The position numbers and the translations under genes were made by a program. The notes beneath the pieces were generated by a model. It saw nothing but the letters and a program-made list of their open reading frames with translations, ran no database searches and was not told where the DNA came from. Shown piece by piece: positions 32,375 through 41,090 of a stretch of DNA of 64,000 nt (within the stretch, counting starts at the first letter, position 1; each line of letters starts with the position of its first letter). Source of the DNA: Streptomyces sp. GESEQ-4 (GTDB lineage Bacteria; Actinomycetota; Actinomycetes; Streptomycetales; Streptomycetaceae); NCBI RefSeq assembly GCF_017948455.1, contig NZ_JAFFSU010000007.1:124001-188000 (forward strand). Direction: 5' to 3'.

Positions 32375-35300
32375 CGACCTCCGCCTCTCAAGACTCCCAG
32401 GCGGCCGAGCAGGCCGCCGCCGAGCGCCGCCGCAAACGCAAGGAGCGCGCGGCGAAGAACCGCGCGCCGGAGCCGAAGAGCATCGTCAGCGGGGCCGGGC
32501 AGCCGCTCGACGCCGGTGTGCGCCGCGAGCTGGAGGAGCAACTCGGCCACGACCTGAGCTCCGTACGCCTGCACACCGACCGCGACGCGGGTGCTCTCAC
32601 CGGCATGCTGGGCGCGGACGCGGTGGCGGTGGGCCAGGACATCTTCTTCGGCGAGGGCCAGTACCAGCCGGGCACGGAGCAGGGCCGCGCCCTTCTCGCG
32701 CACGAGCTGCTGCACACGATCCAACACCCGTTCGCGAGCGGCACGTTGGCGGCGGGCCGTGACCTGGGCCAGGTCAGCGCGGCGCACGAGGCGGCCGAGC
32801 GCGCCGCCGAGGACGCCGCCCAGGCCGTGGCGCGCGGCGAGCAGGCACCCGAGGTCGCCCCGGAGGCCAGCACTCCGGCGTGGATGCGCTACACCACCGT
32901 CCACGCCGACCGCAATCGGCTCGAGCACCTCGACCCCGCCACGCTGGTCGACCGCCTCGCCAACACGGTCATCCGGTCGCTCCGTAGCGACCCTACGGAC
33001 AGCGCGCAGCGCGTCCGCGCTGCCCTGGCCCCGCTCTCGGAGGAGCTTCAGGAGCGCGTACTGGACCGGCTGGAGCACCGGCTGCTCACCTCCGAGCACG
33101 ACTTCGTGGTGGACCTGGTCACGGAGATCGACGTGGAGGGCCAGGCGGAGAGCGAGGCCACCGCCCGGCAGCGCGGCCTCCTCGCCCCGGAGCTCGAGGA
33201 GGACACCGCCGAGGAGGTGATGGCGGAGCGGGAGAAGGAGCAGGAGGCCGCCCAGGAGGAGCAGCAGCGCACCGAGCGGACGGGTCCCGCTCCCGGCCCG
33301 GAGAAGCAGTCGGTGGACGGGGCCGGGTCCGGGTCCGGGGACACCGCTCCCGCCGCGGGCAGTACGCCGGAGAACGCGGGCGGCACCGTCCCGCAGGGCG
33401 GCACTCCGGGCGCGGACGCCGGGAAGGCGGAGGACGACAAGGAGTCCGACCCGCGGACGGGCGGGGACGCCTCCAGTCCGAAGGGGGACGGCGAGCAGCC
33501 GACTTCGCCCGCCGCGCAGTCCGAGCAGAAGCCGGGGCAGCAGGAGACCACGGCCGGCGGGAAGGCCGGAGCGCAGGCCGCTGGGAAGCAGGGCGAGAAG
33601 TCCGGCGCGGAGAAGAGCGGACAGCAGGGGCAGCAGCAGGACAAGGGAGACAAGGGGGACAAGGGCAAGCAGGGCGGCGGGAAGGACGGCGACCGGGCCG
33701 GAGCGAAGCAGGCCGAGGAGCAGGCCAAGAAGGAAGCCGGCCAGGCGGATGCGGCGGGTTCGCGCGCGGACGCCGAGGAGGAGGCCGCCAAGGCCCGCGA
33801 GAGCGCTGCCGCGGCCGAGGAGGCCAAGCAGGACGCGCCGGCCCGCGACGAGGGCAGCCCGACGGCCATGGCGAAGGACGACGGGTTCCCCGGCCGCGCC
33901 GGCACGCTGGACGGGGCCCGCGCCCAGGACCAGGAGGGCGAGGAGGAGCAGGAGGAGTCCCCCGGCCAGGGCGGCGACTCCGAGGTGGAGGTCGGTGGCG
34001 GGGAGCCGAGCGCCTGGGACATCAAACTCAGGCCGGAGGACTTCCTTCCCGAGCAGGACCTCGACGTGTCGAACGTACCGACCTCCGACCAGATCGACGA
34101 GTCCGCCGGGAACTCCACCCCGTCCATCCCCTCCTTCTCCGCCCCGCCGCCGACCAGGGCCGAAAAGGTGCAGGCACAGCGTCAGCAGGAGGACGAGGAG
34201 GACGCCGAGCGCGAGGCGGCGGCGGAGAAGGACGACCCGGGCACCGACGACTCCCCGCCCGTGCCGGGCGCCGAGGAGGAGGCGGCGGACCAGGCGCGTC
34301 GTACGGAGAGTGAGCTCGACCCCGAGGAGAAGAACGAGCCGAAACCCGCCCCGGGCGTCGCCTCCAAGGACCCCAAACAGGGTGACGACCCCAAGGCGGG
34401 CCCGGCCGCAGCCGAGGCCAACGTGCAGGAGGCCCACGACCGTTCGAAGGAGACGGGCGGCGATACGGCCGAGCAGGCCGCCAAGGACGAGAAGGGCACG
34501 CCCGCCGCGGGCGGCCCCGGCGACAAGTCCTCGGGCGGCGGGGAGAAGGGCTCCGCGCAGTCCCGCTCCGACACCTCGGCCAAGGAGTCCCCCTCGGACA
34601 CCGCCAAGACGGGCGCCGAGGGGGAGAAGGCTGCCTCCGACGAAGGCGCCACGGGAGCGGCGAAGGCCGAGGAGTCCCCTGGCCCGCAGGAGTCGAAGGG
34701 ACCCAAGGACCAGGGCACAAGCGGCACTTCGGACGGGTCCGCGTCCGGCGGCGGGACGACCGACTCCGACAGCTCGGCCGATACGGGTACGACACCCCAG
34801 CCTTCGGGCACCGACAACTCCGGCTCGGATTCGACTAGTTCAGGCTCGCGTACGGAGTCCAGCTCTTCCTCTCGTACGGAGAAGCCGAGCCCGAGGGCTC
34901 AGGAACCGCGTACGGAGAAGCCCAAGGAGCAGGCACCGCAGGCGGAGAGCAAGGCGGACAGCGCGGCCGACTCCGGCTCCCGGTCCGCTCCTGCGCCGGC
35001 ACGCGGCGGTGGCGGTGGAGGCGGCGGTGGCGCCTCGAAGGGCGGCTCCACGGGCGGAGGCAAGGCCTCCGCGGCCAAGGCGAAGAAGGCGGCCAAGGCG
35101 GCGCCGGACCTCTCCGGTGGCTCTCCCGAGGAGGGCCTTGCCACCGCGTCGAACCTCAAGCCGCACCAGGCCGTCGAGGCGATGGACAGCGTCGGCGGCG
35201 CCGTGGACAAGGACGTCGGCAAGGAGCACAAGCAGCTGGCGTCCAAGCCGCCCGCCATGGACCGCCCCACCGGCGCCCCGAAGACCCTGCACGGCAAGCC

Positions 35301-38300
35301 GGACGCTGAGGAAGCGGCGCAGTACAACGAGGACAAGGCCGAGCGCGCCGAGGACGCCAAGGACGAGAAGGCCGAGGTCAAGGGCGAGAAGAAGCCCGAG
35401 GGCAAGATCGAGGCCGAGGAGATGGAGGAGCCCGACTTCTTCGACCAGGTCGGGATGATGGCGGGTTACGCCCTCGGCTGGGCGGGCGACCTGATCGGCC
35501 TCGATGTGACGGCGGAGGATCTCGCCGCGCAGTTCGCCGGGATGCCGACCAAGGACGAGGCCATGAAGCAGGCGCAGAACGGTACTGCGCCGGGCGTGGA
35601 GATGCAGGGCCAGGCCGACGACAAGGCCGAGGAGCAGGGCGGCAACACCGACGACAAGAGCCAGGAGGCCGCCGAGACCGGGGCCGACGACGCCGGTCGG
35701 AAGATGGGCGAGGACCAGGTCTATCCGGACGCGCCGAAGGAGCGCCTCGAGGGCAAGGTGCCGAAGGAGCAGGGCGGCAAGGCGCGCGTCGGCGGGGGCG
35801 GCGCGAACACGGGTGCCGTACCGCCCGAGGCGGCTTCGGAGGTCGCCGAGCACGAGCGCAAGCCGCAGTTCAAGAAGGCGCTCACCGACGGCCGCCAGGA
35901 CATGGGCAAGGGGCGTCAGAAGAAGGAGCAGGACACCCGTAAGTCCGAGGCGCAGCACAAGCGGCAGGTCGACAAGGAAGTCCAGTCCAACACCAAGCAG
36001 CAGACGGGCAAGCGCGAGGGCGTCCTGACGGACGTGGACAAGCAGCGCGCCGACTGGACCAAGGAGCAGGACGACGAGCTGAAGAAGCTCGGAACGAAGA
36101 AGTCGGACCGGGAGAAGAAGGTCCGGGACGACGTCAAGAAGGAAGAGGAAGACACCGACAAGGACGTCGAGAAGGAGAAGGAGACCAGCGACAAGGACGT
36201 CAAGGACAAGGGTGAGAAGGCCGAGGAGGACGCGGAGAAGAAGAAAGAGGAGAAGACCGACGACTCCAAGAACTGGCTGTCCAAGGCGCTCGACTGGATC
36301 AAGGAACAGTTCATCGCGCTGCGGGACAAGATCGTCAAGATCATCAAGGACGCCCGTGAAGCGATCATCGGGGCCCTGAAGAAGTTCAAGGAGACGGTCG
36401 AGGGCTGGATCAACGCGGCCCGCGAGGGCATCGTCGAGATGATCAAGCAGTTCATCGAGGACCTGATCGAGTTCGTCACGTCCTTGGTGGAAGCGGTCAT
36501 CGAAATCGCCCGCCGCATCCGCAAGTTCATCACGGACCTGATCAGCGCGGCGCTCGCGTTCGTCACCCAGCTCGCCAACGCGCTGAAGCAGATCATGAAG
36601 GATCTGCTGGAGTCCATCGCGAAACTTCTCAGCGACATCCTGAGCGTCCTGAAGAAAATGCTTCTCGACGTCCTGAAGGCCTGCAAGGACGCCCTCAAGG
36701 CGGTCCTCGACTTCGCGACGAAGTTCATCGCCGCCTTCGGCGAGTTCATGATGATCCTGGTCGACATCCTCTCGGACCCGGGCGGCTGGCTCAGCGGCGC
36801 GAAGAACTCCGCGTACGACGGCGCGAAGAACCACCTCTTCAACGAGGTCAAGAGCGCCGTGAAGCAGTGGTTCAACGACAAGGTCAAGGAAATCACCGGC
36901 CTGACCGAAGCCGTCTGGAACAAGCTCATGAAGGGCGGCTGGACCCTAGAGAAGATCGCCAAGGAGGTATGGGACGCGATCGTCCCTCAACTCCCCTTCA
37001 TCATCGGCGAGATCGTCATCACCAAGGTCCTGGCCAAGCTGATCCCCGGCGCCGGCTGGGGCGCGGCCATCCTGGAGGCCATCCAGGCCGCGATCGGCTC
37101 CCTGGGCGAGATCCTCAAGGCCATCGGCGCGGTCATCACCTGGCTCAAGTCCGTACGCCAGGGCGGCGCGGGCGTCCTCTTCGCCAAGGCGATAGCGGCG
37201 GGCATCGTAGTCCTCCTCGAAATGGCCTACGAGTTGCTCCTCAGCGGCATCGGCAAGTACGTGTCGAAGGTCGGCACGCGACTCAAGGGCGTCGCCGCCA
37301 ATATGGGCAAGGTCAAGGGCGGCGGCACGGACAAGGCCAAGGACGGGCAGGGCGGGGACGACAAGGGGCCCAACAAGGACGGCGACAAGGGCGCGCCGCC
37401 CTCGTCCACTCCGGCCAAGACGCAGACCTCCACGACTCCGCCGGGGAAGAAGCCCCAGGACACGCCGAGCAAGCCGAAGGGTCAGGACGGTCCGGGTAAG
37501 CCGAAGGAACAAGCCGGTCCTGGGAAGCCGAAGGACCAGGACGCGCCGGCCAAGCCGAAGGACCAGGCAGGGCCTGCGAATCCGAAGGGCCAGACGCCTC
37601 CCGGCAAGCCCAAGGACAAGGACGCGCCGGCCAAGCCCAAGGACACTCAGGCCCCGTCCCCCAAGCCCACGAAGCCCAAGGGCCCCACGAACAAGAACGA
37701 CAAGACCGAGGGCAAGAACAACACCCCGAGCAACGAGTCGACCAAGCCGACGCCTCCCACGTCCAAGGACAAGAACGGCAACCCGAAGAACGAGAACAAG
37801 GACGACAAGAAGGACACCCAGCCGACACCGTCGCCGAAGCCCGCTACGCCCAATCCGAAGAAGACGGATGGCCCGGACGGTACCAAGAGGGACACCACCA
37901 AGGACGACACGGGCAAGGGCCAGGGGTCTGACAGCAACAAGGACAAGACTGACGCCGACAGCAAGAAGGACACGTCCGACTCCGACGGGAGCGGCAAGAC
38001 GGACAAGTCAGACTCGGACGGCAGTAACAAGAACGACACCGACGGAAGCAGCAAGAAGGACACGGACGGCAAGAGCCACAAGAATCCGGACAGCGACGGC
38101 AAGGGCAAAGACGAGCCCGGGAGGCCGAAGAGCGACACCGCGAAAGATGAGAGGAAGAAGGAAGAGGAATCCGAGGAGTCCAAGGAAGCCCAGCTCCAGA
38201 AGATTCTCGCCCGTATCCGCGCCCGGCTCACCCCAAAGGTCGAAGACGGCACGCTGGAGAGTGTCATGGACGACATGCTGGACGGCATGCGGGTCTTTTA

Positions 38301-39312
38301 CCGCCTCAAGAGCCTTCGAATCGTCGGCGATGACCGAGTGAACGTCATCGGAACCCTCAATCCATCGGGAAGTGCGCTGGAAGCGTTGCGCGAACAGCAC
38401 TTGCGGCGGAAGTGGATCGTATTCGCACGCTCCAAGAACAACGAGCTGCCCCCGCCGATATTCCCGCCCTTCGGTACCGGCCAGGCTCCACCCACAACGA
38501 CAGCACAATTCCTGAGTCGGAACGTCAGGGATACGGGCACGGAACCGGGCGACGCCTACAGCTGGCCACTCGGGTGGGACTACATAAAGAACAACAACAT
38601 GACCGACAAGACTTCCCAGTCTCAGTGGGTGCGCATGCACCTGCTGCCCGACAGTCTCGGCGGTCTGGCCTCGAACAATAATCTGGTACCAGCTCGGAAA
38701 TCGACGAACAACGCCATGCGCGACGGGGTGGAGAGACTGGCGTATAACGAGATACGCGACTCGGACAAGGTGATCTGGTACAAGTCAAAGGTCGACTTCC
38801 ACAAGCCGCAGGACGACGTAAACGGAGACCTCCTGGAAGGTTTCCCTGAGTCCATAACATCCAGCTACGGGATGTATGACCACGTGCGAGGTACCGGCAA
38901 GAAGAGGAGCGATTGGAGGCGGCGGGACGCCGCGGTAAAGACGCACCCGATCTCAGGCATACCGCTTCCCTCTCCGGATGAGCACAGCAAGCTGATCATC
39001 AACTCCGCAGGGGCCGACTCCATTTGGGGCCTCTTGGGAGGGCCCAACAGCGGGTTCTCCAAGCAGATCCCCAGGTACATCGCAGGAAAAGACGCCGACG
39101 GCAAAAAGCGCGAGACCGTGAAGTATCGAGGCACCGGTGCAGAACAGACTGTGGTAGACGTACACCCCGTATACCGCAAGGTCTCCGACATTCGGCGCTA
39201 CTTGGAAGAGCGGAAACGTGAGATGCCCCCGGGGTCAATGCGCGACCTCTACCGCGTCATCTCAAAGCTGAAGGAACTCGACAAGCAGGGGAAGATCGAC
39301 TGGCTGAAGTGA
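32371..39312 (+). CDS. Giant DUF4157 (eCIS core domain) protein with polymorphic C-terminal toxin-like domain
   Basis: A 2313-residue protein and candidate CIS cargo/effector. Residues ~49-120 are DUF4157: LGHDLSSVRLHTD, AVAVGQDIFFGEGQYQPG and HELLHTIQHP, with metalloprotease-like His111-Glu112-His115. Residues ~270-1300 are highly charged, Lys/Glu/Asp/Gly/Ser-rich and probably disordered or coiled. Residues ~1301-1635 form long amphipathic helices and two hydrophobic stretches (LPFIIGEIVITKVLAKLI, GIVVLLEMAYELLL). A Lys/Pro/Asp linker with KPKDQ-type repeats covers ~1690-1930. The last ~380 residues are a separate domain with WVRMHLLPDSLGG, then ASNNNLVPARKSTNNAM (His2090), resembling nuclease toxins, in lower-GC codons. 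DUF4157 marks CIS-associated toxins; the nuclease call is inference. Confidence 0.85.
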   Translation: MTTSASQDSQAAEQAAAERRRKRKERAAKNRAPEPKSIVSGAGQPLDAGVRRELEEQLGHDLSSVRLHTDRDAGALTGMLGADAVAVGQDIFFGEGQYQPGTEQGRALLAHELLHTIQHPFASGTLAAGRDLGQVSAAHEAAERAAEDAAQAVARGEQAPEVAPEASTPAWMRYTTVHADRNRLEHLDPATLVDRLANTVIRSLRSDPTDSAQRVRAALAPLSEELQERVLDRLEHRLLTSEHDFVVDLVTEIDVEGQAESEATARQRGLLAPELEEDTAEEVMAEREKEQEAAQEEQQRTERTGPAPGPEKQSVDGAGSGSGDTAPAAGSTPENAGGTVPQGGTPGADAGKAEDDKESDPRTGGDASSPKGDGEQPTSPAAQSEQKPGQQETTAGGKAGAQAAGKQGEKSGAEKSGQQGQQQDKGDKGDKGKQGGGKDGDRAGAKQAEEQAKKEAGQADAAGSRADAEEEAAKARESAAAAEEAKQDAPARDEGSPTAMAKDDGFPGRAGTLDGARAQDQEGEEEQEESPGQGGDSEVEVGGGEPSAWDIKLRPEDFLPEQDLDVSNVPTSDQIDESAGNSTPSIPSFSAPPPTRAEKVQAQRQQEDEEDAEREAAAEKDDPGTDDSPPVPGAEEEAADQARRTESELDPEEKNEPKPAPGVASKDPKQGDDPKAGPAAAEANVQEAHDRSKETGGDTAEQAAKDEKGTPAAGGPGDKSSGGGEKGSAQSRSDTSAKESPSDTAKTGAEGEKAASDEGATGAAKAEESPGPQESKGPKDQGTSGTSDGSASGGGTTDSDSSADTGTTPQPSGTDNSGSDSTSSGSRTESSSSSRTEKPSPRAQEPRTEKPKEQAPQAESKADSAADSGSRSAPAPARGGGGGGGGGASKGGSTGGGKASAAKAKKAAKAAPDLSGGSPEEGLATASNLKPHQAVEAMDSVGGAVDKDVGKEHKQLASKPPAMDRPTGAPKTLHGKPDAEEAAQYNEDKAERAEDAKDEKAEVKGEKKPEGKIEAEEMEEPDFFDQVGMMAGYALGWAGDLIGLDVTAEDLAAQFAGMPTKDEAMKQAQNGTAPGVEMQGQADDKAEEQGGNTDDKSQEAAETGADDAGRKMGEDQVYPDAPKERLEGKVPKEQGGKARVGGGGANTGAVPPEAASEVAEHERKPQFKKALTDGRQDMGKGRQKKEQDTRKSEAQHKRQVDKEVQSNTKQQTGKREGVLTDVDKQRADWTKEQDDELKKLGTKKSDREKKVRDDVKKEEEDTDKDVEKEKETSDKDVKDKGEKAEEDAEKKKEEKTDDSKNWLSKALDWIKEQFIALRDKIVKIIKDAREAIIGALKKFKETVEGWINAAREGIVEMIKQFIEDLIEFVTSLVEAVIEIARRIRKFITDLISAALAFVTQLANALKQIMKDLLESIAKLLSDILSVLKKMLLDVLKACKDALKAVLDFATKFIAAFGEFMMILVDILSDPGGWLSGAKNSAYDGAKNHLFNEVKSAVKQWFNDKVKEITGLTEAVWNKLMKGGWTLEKIAKEVWDAIVPQLPFIIGEIVITKVLAKLIPGAGWGAAILEAIQAAIGSLGEILKAIGAVITWLKSVRQGGAGVLFAKAIAAGIVVLLEMAYELLLSGIGKYVSKVGTRLKGVAANMGKVKGGGTDKAKDGQGGDDKGPNKDGDKGAPPSSTPAKTQTSTTPPGKKPQDTPSKPKGQDGPGKPKEQAGPGKPKDQDAPAKPKDQAGPANPKGQTPPGKPKDKDAPAKPKDTQAPSPKPTKPKGPTNKNDKTEGKNNTPSNESTKPTPPTSKDKNGNPKNENKDDKKDTQPTPSPKPATPNPKKTDGPDGTKRDTTKDDTGKGQGSDSNKDKTDADSKKDTSDSDGSGKTDKSDSDGSNKNDTDGSSKKDTDGKSHKNPDSDGKGKDEPGRPKSDTAKDERKKEEESEESKEAQLQKILARIRARLTPKVEDGTLESVMDDMLDGMRVFYRLKSLRIVGDDRVNVIGTLNPSGSALEALREQHLRRKWIVFARSKNNELPPPIFPPFGTGQAPPTTTAQFLSRNVRDTGTEPGDAYSWPLGWDYIKNNNMTDKTSQSQWVRMHLLPDSLGGLASNNNLVPARKSTNNAMRDGVERLAYNEIRDSDKVIWYKSKVDFHKPQDDVNGDLLEGFPESITSSYGMYDHVRGTGKKRSDWRRRDAAVKTHPISGIPLPSPDEHSKLIINSAGADSIWGLLGGPNSGFSKQIPRYIAGKDADGKKRETVKYRGTGAEQTVVDVHPVYRKVSDIRRYLEERKREMPPGSMRDLYRVISKLKELDKQGKIDWLK

Positions 39313-39349
39313 GCACTGAAAGAGTACAGCGGGACAGGAAGGCGGGAAC

Positions 39350-40015
39350 ATGTCGAGTACCCAGCACAGCGACGCGCTAAGAGCAGTACAAGAACTTCGG
39401 TCCGCCGAGGGCATCGTTCTGCACAAGGATCACATCATTGAGAAGGGGTATCCTGCGCTCTCGCCGGAACAATCCGAATCCGTTCGGTCGATCATTGGTC
39501 TCGCACCGGGTACTCCCGTGGAGGACCATCGCCTCGGGGCAGTTTTCGTCCACGCGGCCTGGTTCACGGGAGACTATTCCATCGAAGGAGAGTTCCGGCT
39601 GCACGACATTTGGTGCTGCCTGCGCGGGAAGCAGTTGAACTTCACAGACCGGAATCTCGCCACGAGCGATAATGAAACGCTGCGGAAATTGAAAGTCCTC
39701 GACCAGTCCACGGAGTCGGGACGCCTCACCGGAATCCATGTTTCAGAATCCGGGGAAGGTCATGAACTTTGGTTCTACGACACCAACCACTCAACTCTGA
39801 AGCGCATGGAAATCGATTACCGGGGCTATGTGCAGAATTTGTTCATCATGAAGGGAGTTTCGGGGTGGCAGTATCTGTTTACCGACACTGACCTGTCCGG
39901 TGATGAGTTCGATGTCCTCTCCGGATACCTAAAGAATGCACTGAACAGCTTTCCTACTCTCTTCCCCCGGTACGACTACTCCGACATGCGTGCTCGCCTG
40001 GAGGCCCGCCTGTGA
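39350..40015 (+). CDS. Orphan protein, candidate immunity protein for the DUF4157 toxin tip
   Basis: A 221-residue cytoplasmic protein with no signal peptide, no membrane helix and no family I recognise. Segments include HKDHIIEKGYPALSPEQS, VFVHAAWFTGDYSIEGEF and LFTDTDLSGDEFDVLSGYLK. Its codons differ from the neighbours (cta, aga, gta, aaa, many A/T-ending) and match the last third of the preceding gene's toxin-like domain. It sits 37 bases after that gene and overlaps the next CIS structural gene by four bases. Toxin-immunity pairs travel together in this way, so immunity is the favoured role; this is not shown by sequence similarity. Confidence 0.6.
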   Translation: MSSTQHSDALRAVQELRSAEGIVLHKDHIIEKGYPALSPEQSESVRSIIGLAPGTPVEDHRLGAVFVHAAWFTGDYSIEGEFRLHDIWCCLRGKQLNFTDRNLATSDNETLRKLKVLDQSTESGRLTGIHVSESGEGHELWFYDTNHSTLKRMEIDYRGYVQNLFIMKGVSGWQYLFTDTDLSGDEFDVLSGYLKNALNSFPTLFPRYDYSDMRARLEARL

Positions 40016-40698
40016 CCCGCTACGCCGACATCCCCAAGCCCATCCGCTCCGGCATCGTCCTCGTCGACCCCGAACTAGGCACCCCCCAACGCGTCATCGT
40101 GCTCCAGTTCAACCCCGACACCCTGGAACGCAGCCTCTCGCCTCAGTCCGCAGGAGGCAGTGGTGATTCCGGCGGCGGAGGGAGTGGCAACGGAGACAGA
40201 AACGAGGCGCTTCGCCTCAAGGGGCCCGCCCAGGAGACCTGGAAGTTCACCGCCGAGATCGATGCCACCGACCAGTTCGAGATCGCCGCACCCGACGGCA
40301 TCCACCCCCAACTGGCCGTGCTCGAAATGCTCGTGCAGCCGACCTCCTCCCAACTCCGCGAAGCCAGCCGGCAGTCGCAGAAGGGGACCATCGAGATCTC
40401 GCCGATCGAGATGCCGCTCACTCTCTTCACTTGGGGGAGCAAGAGGGTCATGCCCGTGCGGCTCACTGAGCTGTCCATCAACGAGTCCGCGTTCGATGTC
40501 AACCTCAACCCGATCCGGGCCTCGCTCAGCATCGGGCTGAAGGTGCTCACCGTGAGCGATCTGCCGATGGGGCACCCGGGTGCCGAGTTCTACTACGCGC
40601 ATCTCGCGCAGAAGGAGCGCCTCGCCGCCGCCGCGCGCACCGCGGGGATCGGGTCGCTGGGGCTCGGCTCCGCCGGCATCGGAGTGGGAAGGGGCTGA
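40012..40698 (+). CDS. CIS tube-adaptor protein (Afp7/Pvc7 N-terminal type)
   Basis: A 228-residue protein. VLVDPELGTPQRVIVLQFNP, then DTLERSLSPQ, is the conserved start of the CIS tube/adaptor family linking the inner tube to the hub. A Gly-rich loop (residues ~43-63) follows, then WKFTAEIDATDQFE, HPQLAVLEMLVQP and FTWGSKRVMPVRLTELSINE. The C-terminus ends in a Gly-rich tail. GTG 40012 overlaps the candidate immunity gene. In Afp7 the same chain also carries LysM; here the LysM part is encoded by the next gene. Confidence 0.82.
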   Translation: MTRYADIPKPIRSGIVLVDPELGTPQRVIVLQFNPDTLERSLSPQSAGGSGDSGGGGSGNGDRNEALRLKGPAQETWKFTAEIDATDQFEIAAPDGIHPQLAVLEMLVQPTSSQLREASRQSQKGTIEISPIEMPLTLFTWGSKRVMPVRLTELSINESAFDVNLNPIRASLSIGLKVLTVSDLPMGHPGAEFYYAHLAQKERLAAAARTAGIGSLGLGSAGIGVGRG

Positions 40699-40709
40699 GG
40701 GGCGAAACC

Positions 40710-41090
40710 ATGGCTGAGATCGAGCCGTACGAGAACGCGCTGGACGCGATACCGGGGGCCCACCCGTACCCCCGGACGAGCCGGTACCACGACGCCGAGA
40801 TAGGCGTGCACCGGCTGCCGGACGGGACCGAGGTCCGGTACGCCAAGCGGCGGTTGCTGCCTCCGATCGAGGAGGCGGGCGACGCCACGCAGACGCACAC
40901 CGTCCGCACCGGTGAGCGCCCCGACCTGCTCGGGCAGCGCTACTTCGGCGACCCCGGCCAGTGGTGGCAGATCGCCGACGCCAACCCGGTGCTGGACCCG
41001 CAGGAACTCACCGACGAGCCAGGTCGCGAGGTCGACGTGCCGCTCGCCGGCCACTTCCCGCAGGGGCCGCAGGGAGTGAGGCGTGGCTGA
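40710..41090 (+). CDS. LysM-domain baseplate protein
   Basis: A 126-residue protein. Residues ~55-115 resemble a LysM/gp53-type module: THTVRTGERPDLLGQRYFGD, then PGQWWQIADANPVLDP and REVDVPLAG. The N-terminal part (NALDAIPGAHPYPRTSRYHD) is conserved in CIS clusters. The start at 40710 follows GAGGGGCG. It overlaps the hub gene by eight bases. In phage and Afp baseplates this protein class clamps the hub-tube junction or touches peptidoglycan. Confidence 0.8.
   Translation: MAEIEPYENALDAIPGAHPYPRTSRYHDAEIGVHRLPDGTEVRYAKRRLLPPIEEAGDATQTHTVRTGERPDLLGQRYFGDPGQWWQIADANPVLDPQELTDEPGREVDVPLAGHFPQGPQGVRRG

Noticed and set aside
28932..34437. Long minus-strand frames opposite the cap, ATPase and DUF4157 genes
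   Set aside because: Shadow frames in GC-rich coding DNA; the plus-strand products have recognised domains and proper ribosome sites or overlaps.
37440..38110. CRISPR-like or other non-coding repeat array
   Set aside because: The repeats are in-frame KPKDQ/KPKGQ and KKDTDG-type codons of the DUF4157 linker, without regular spacers.
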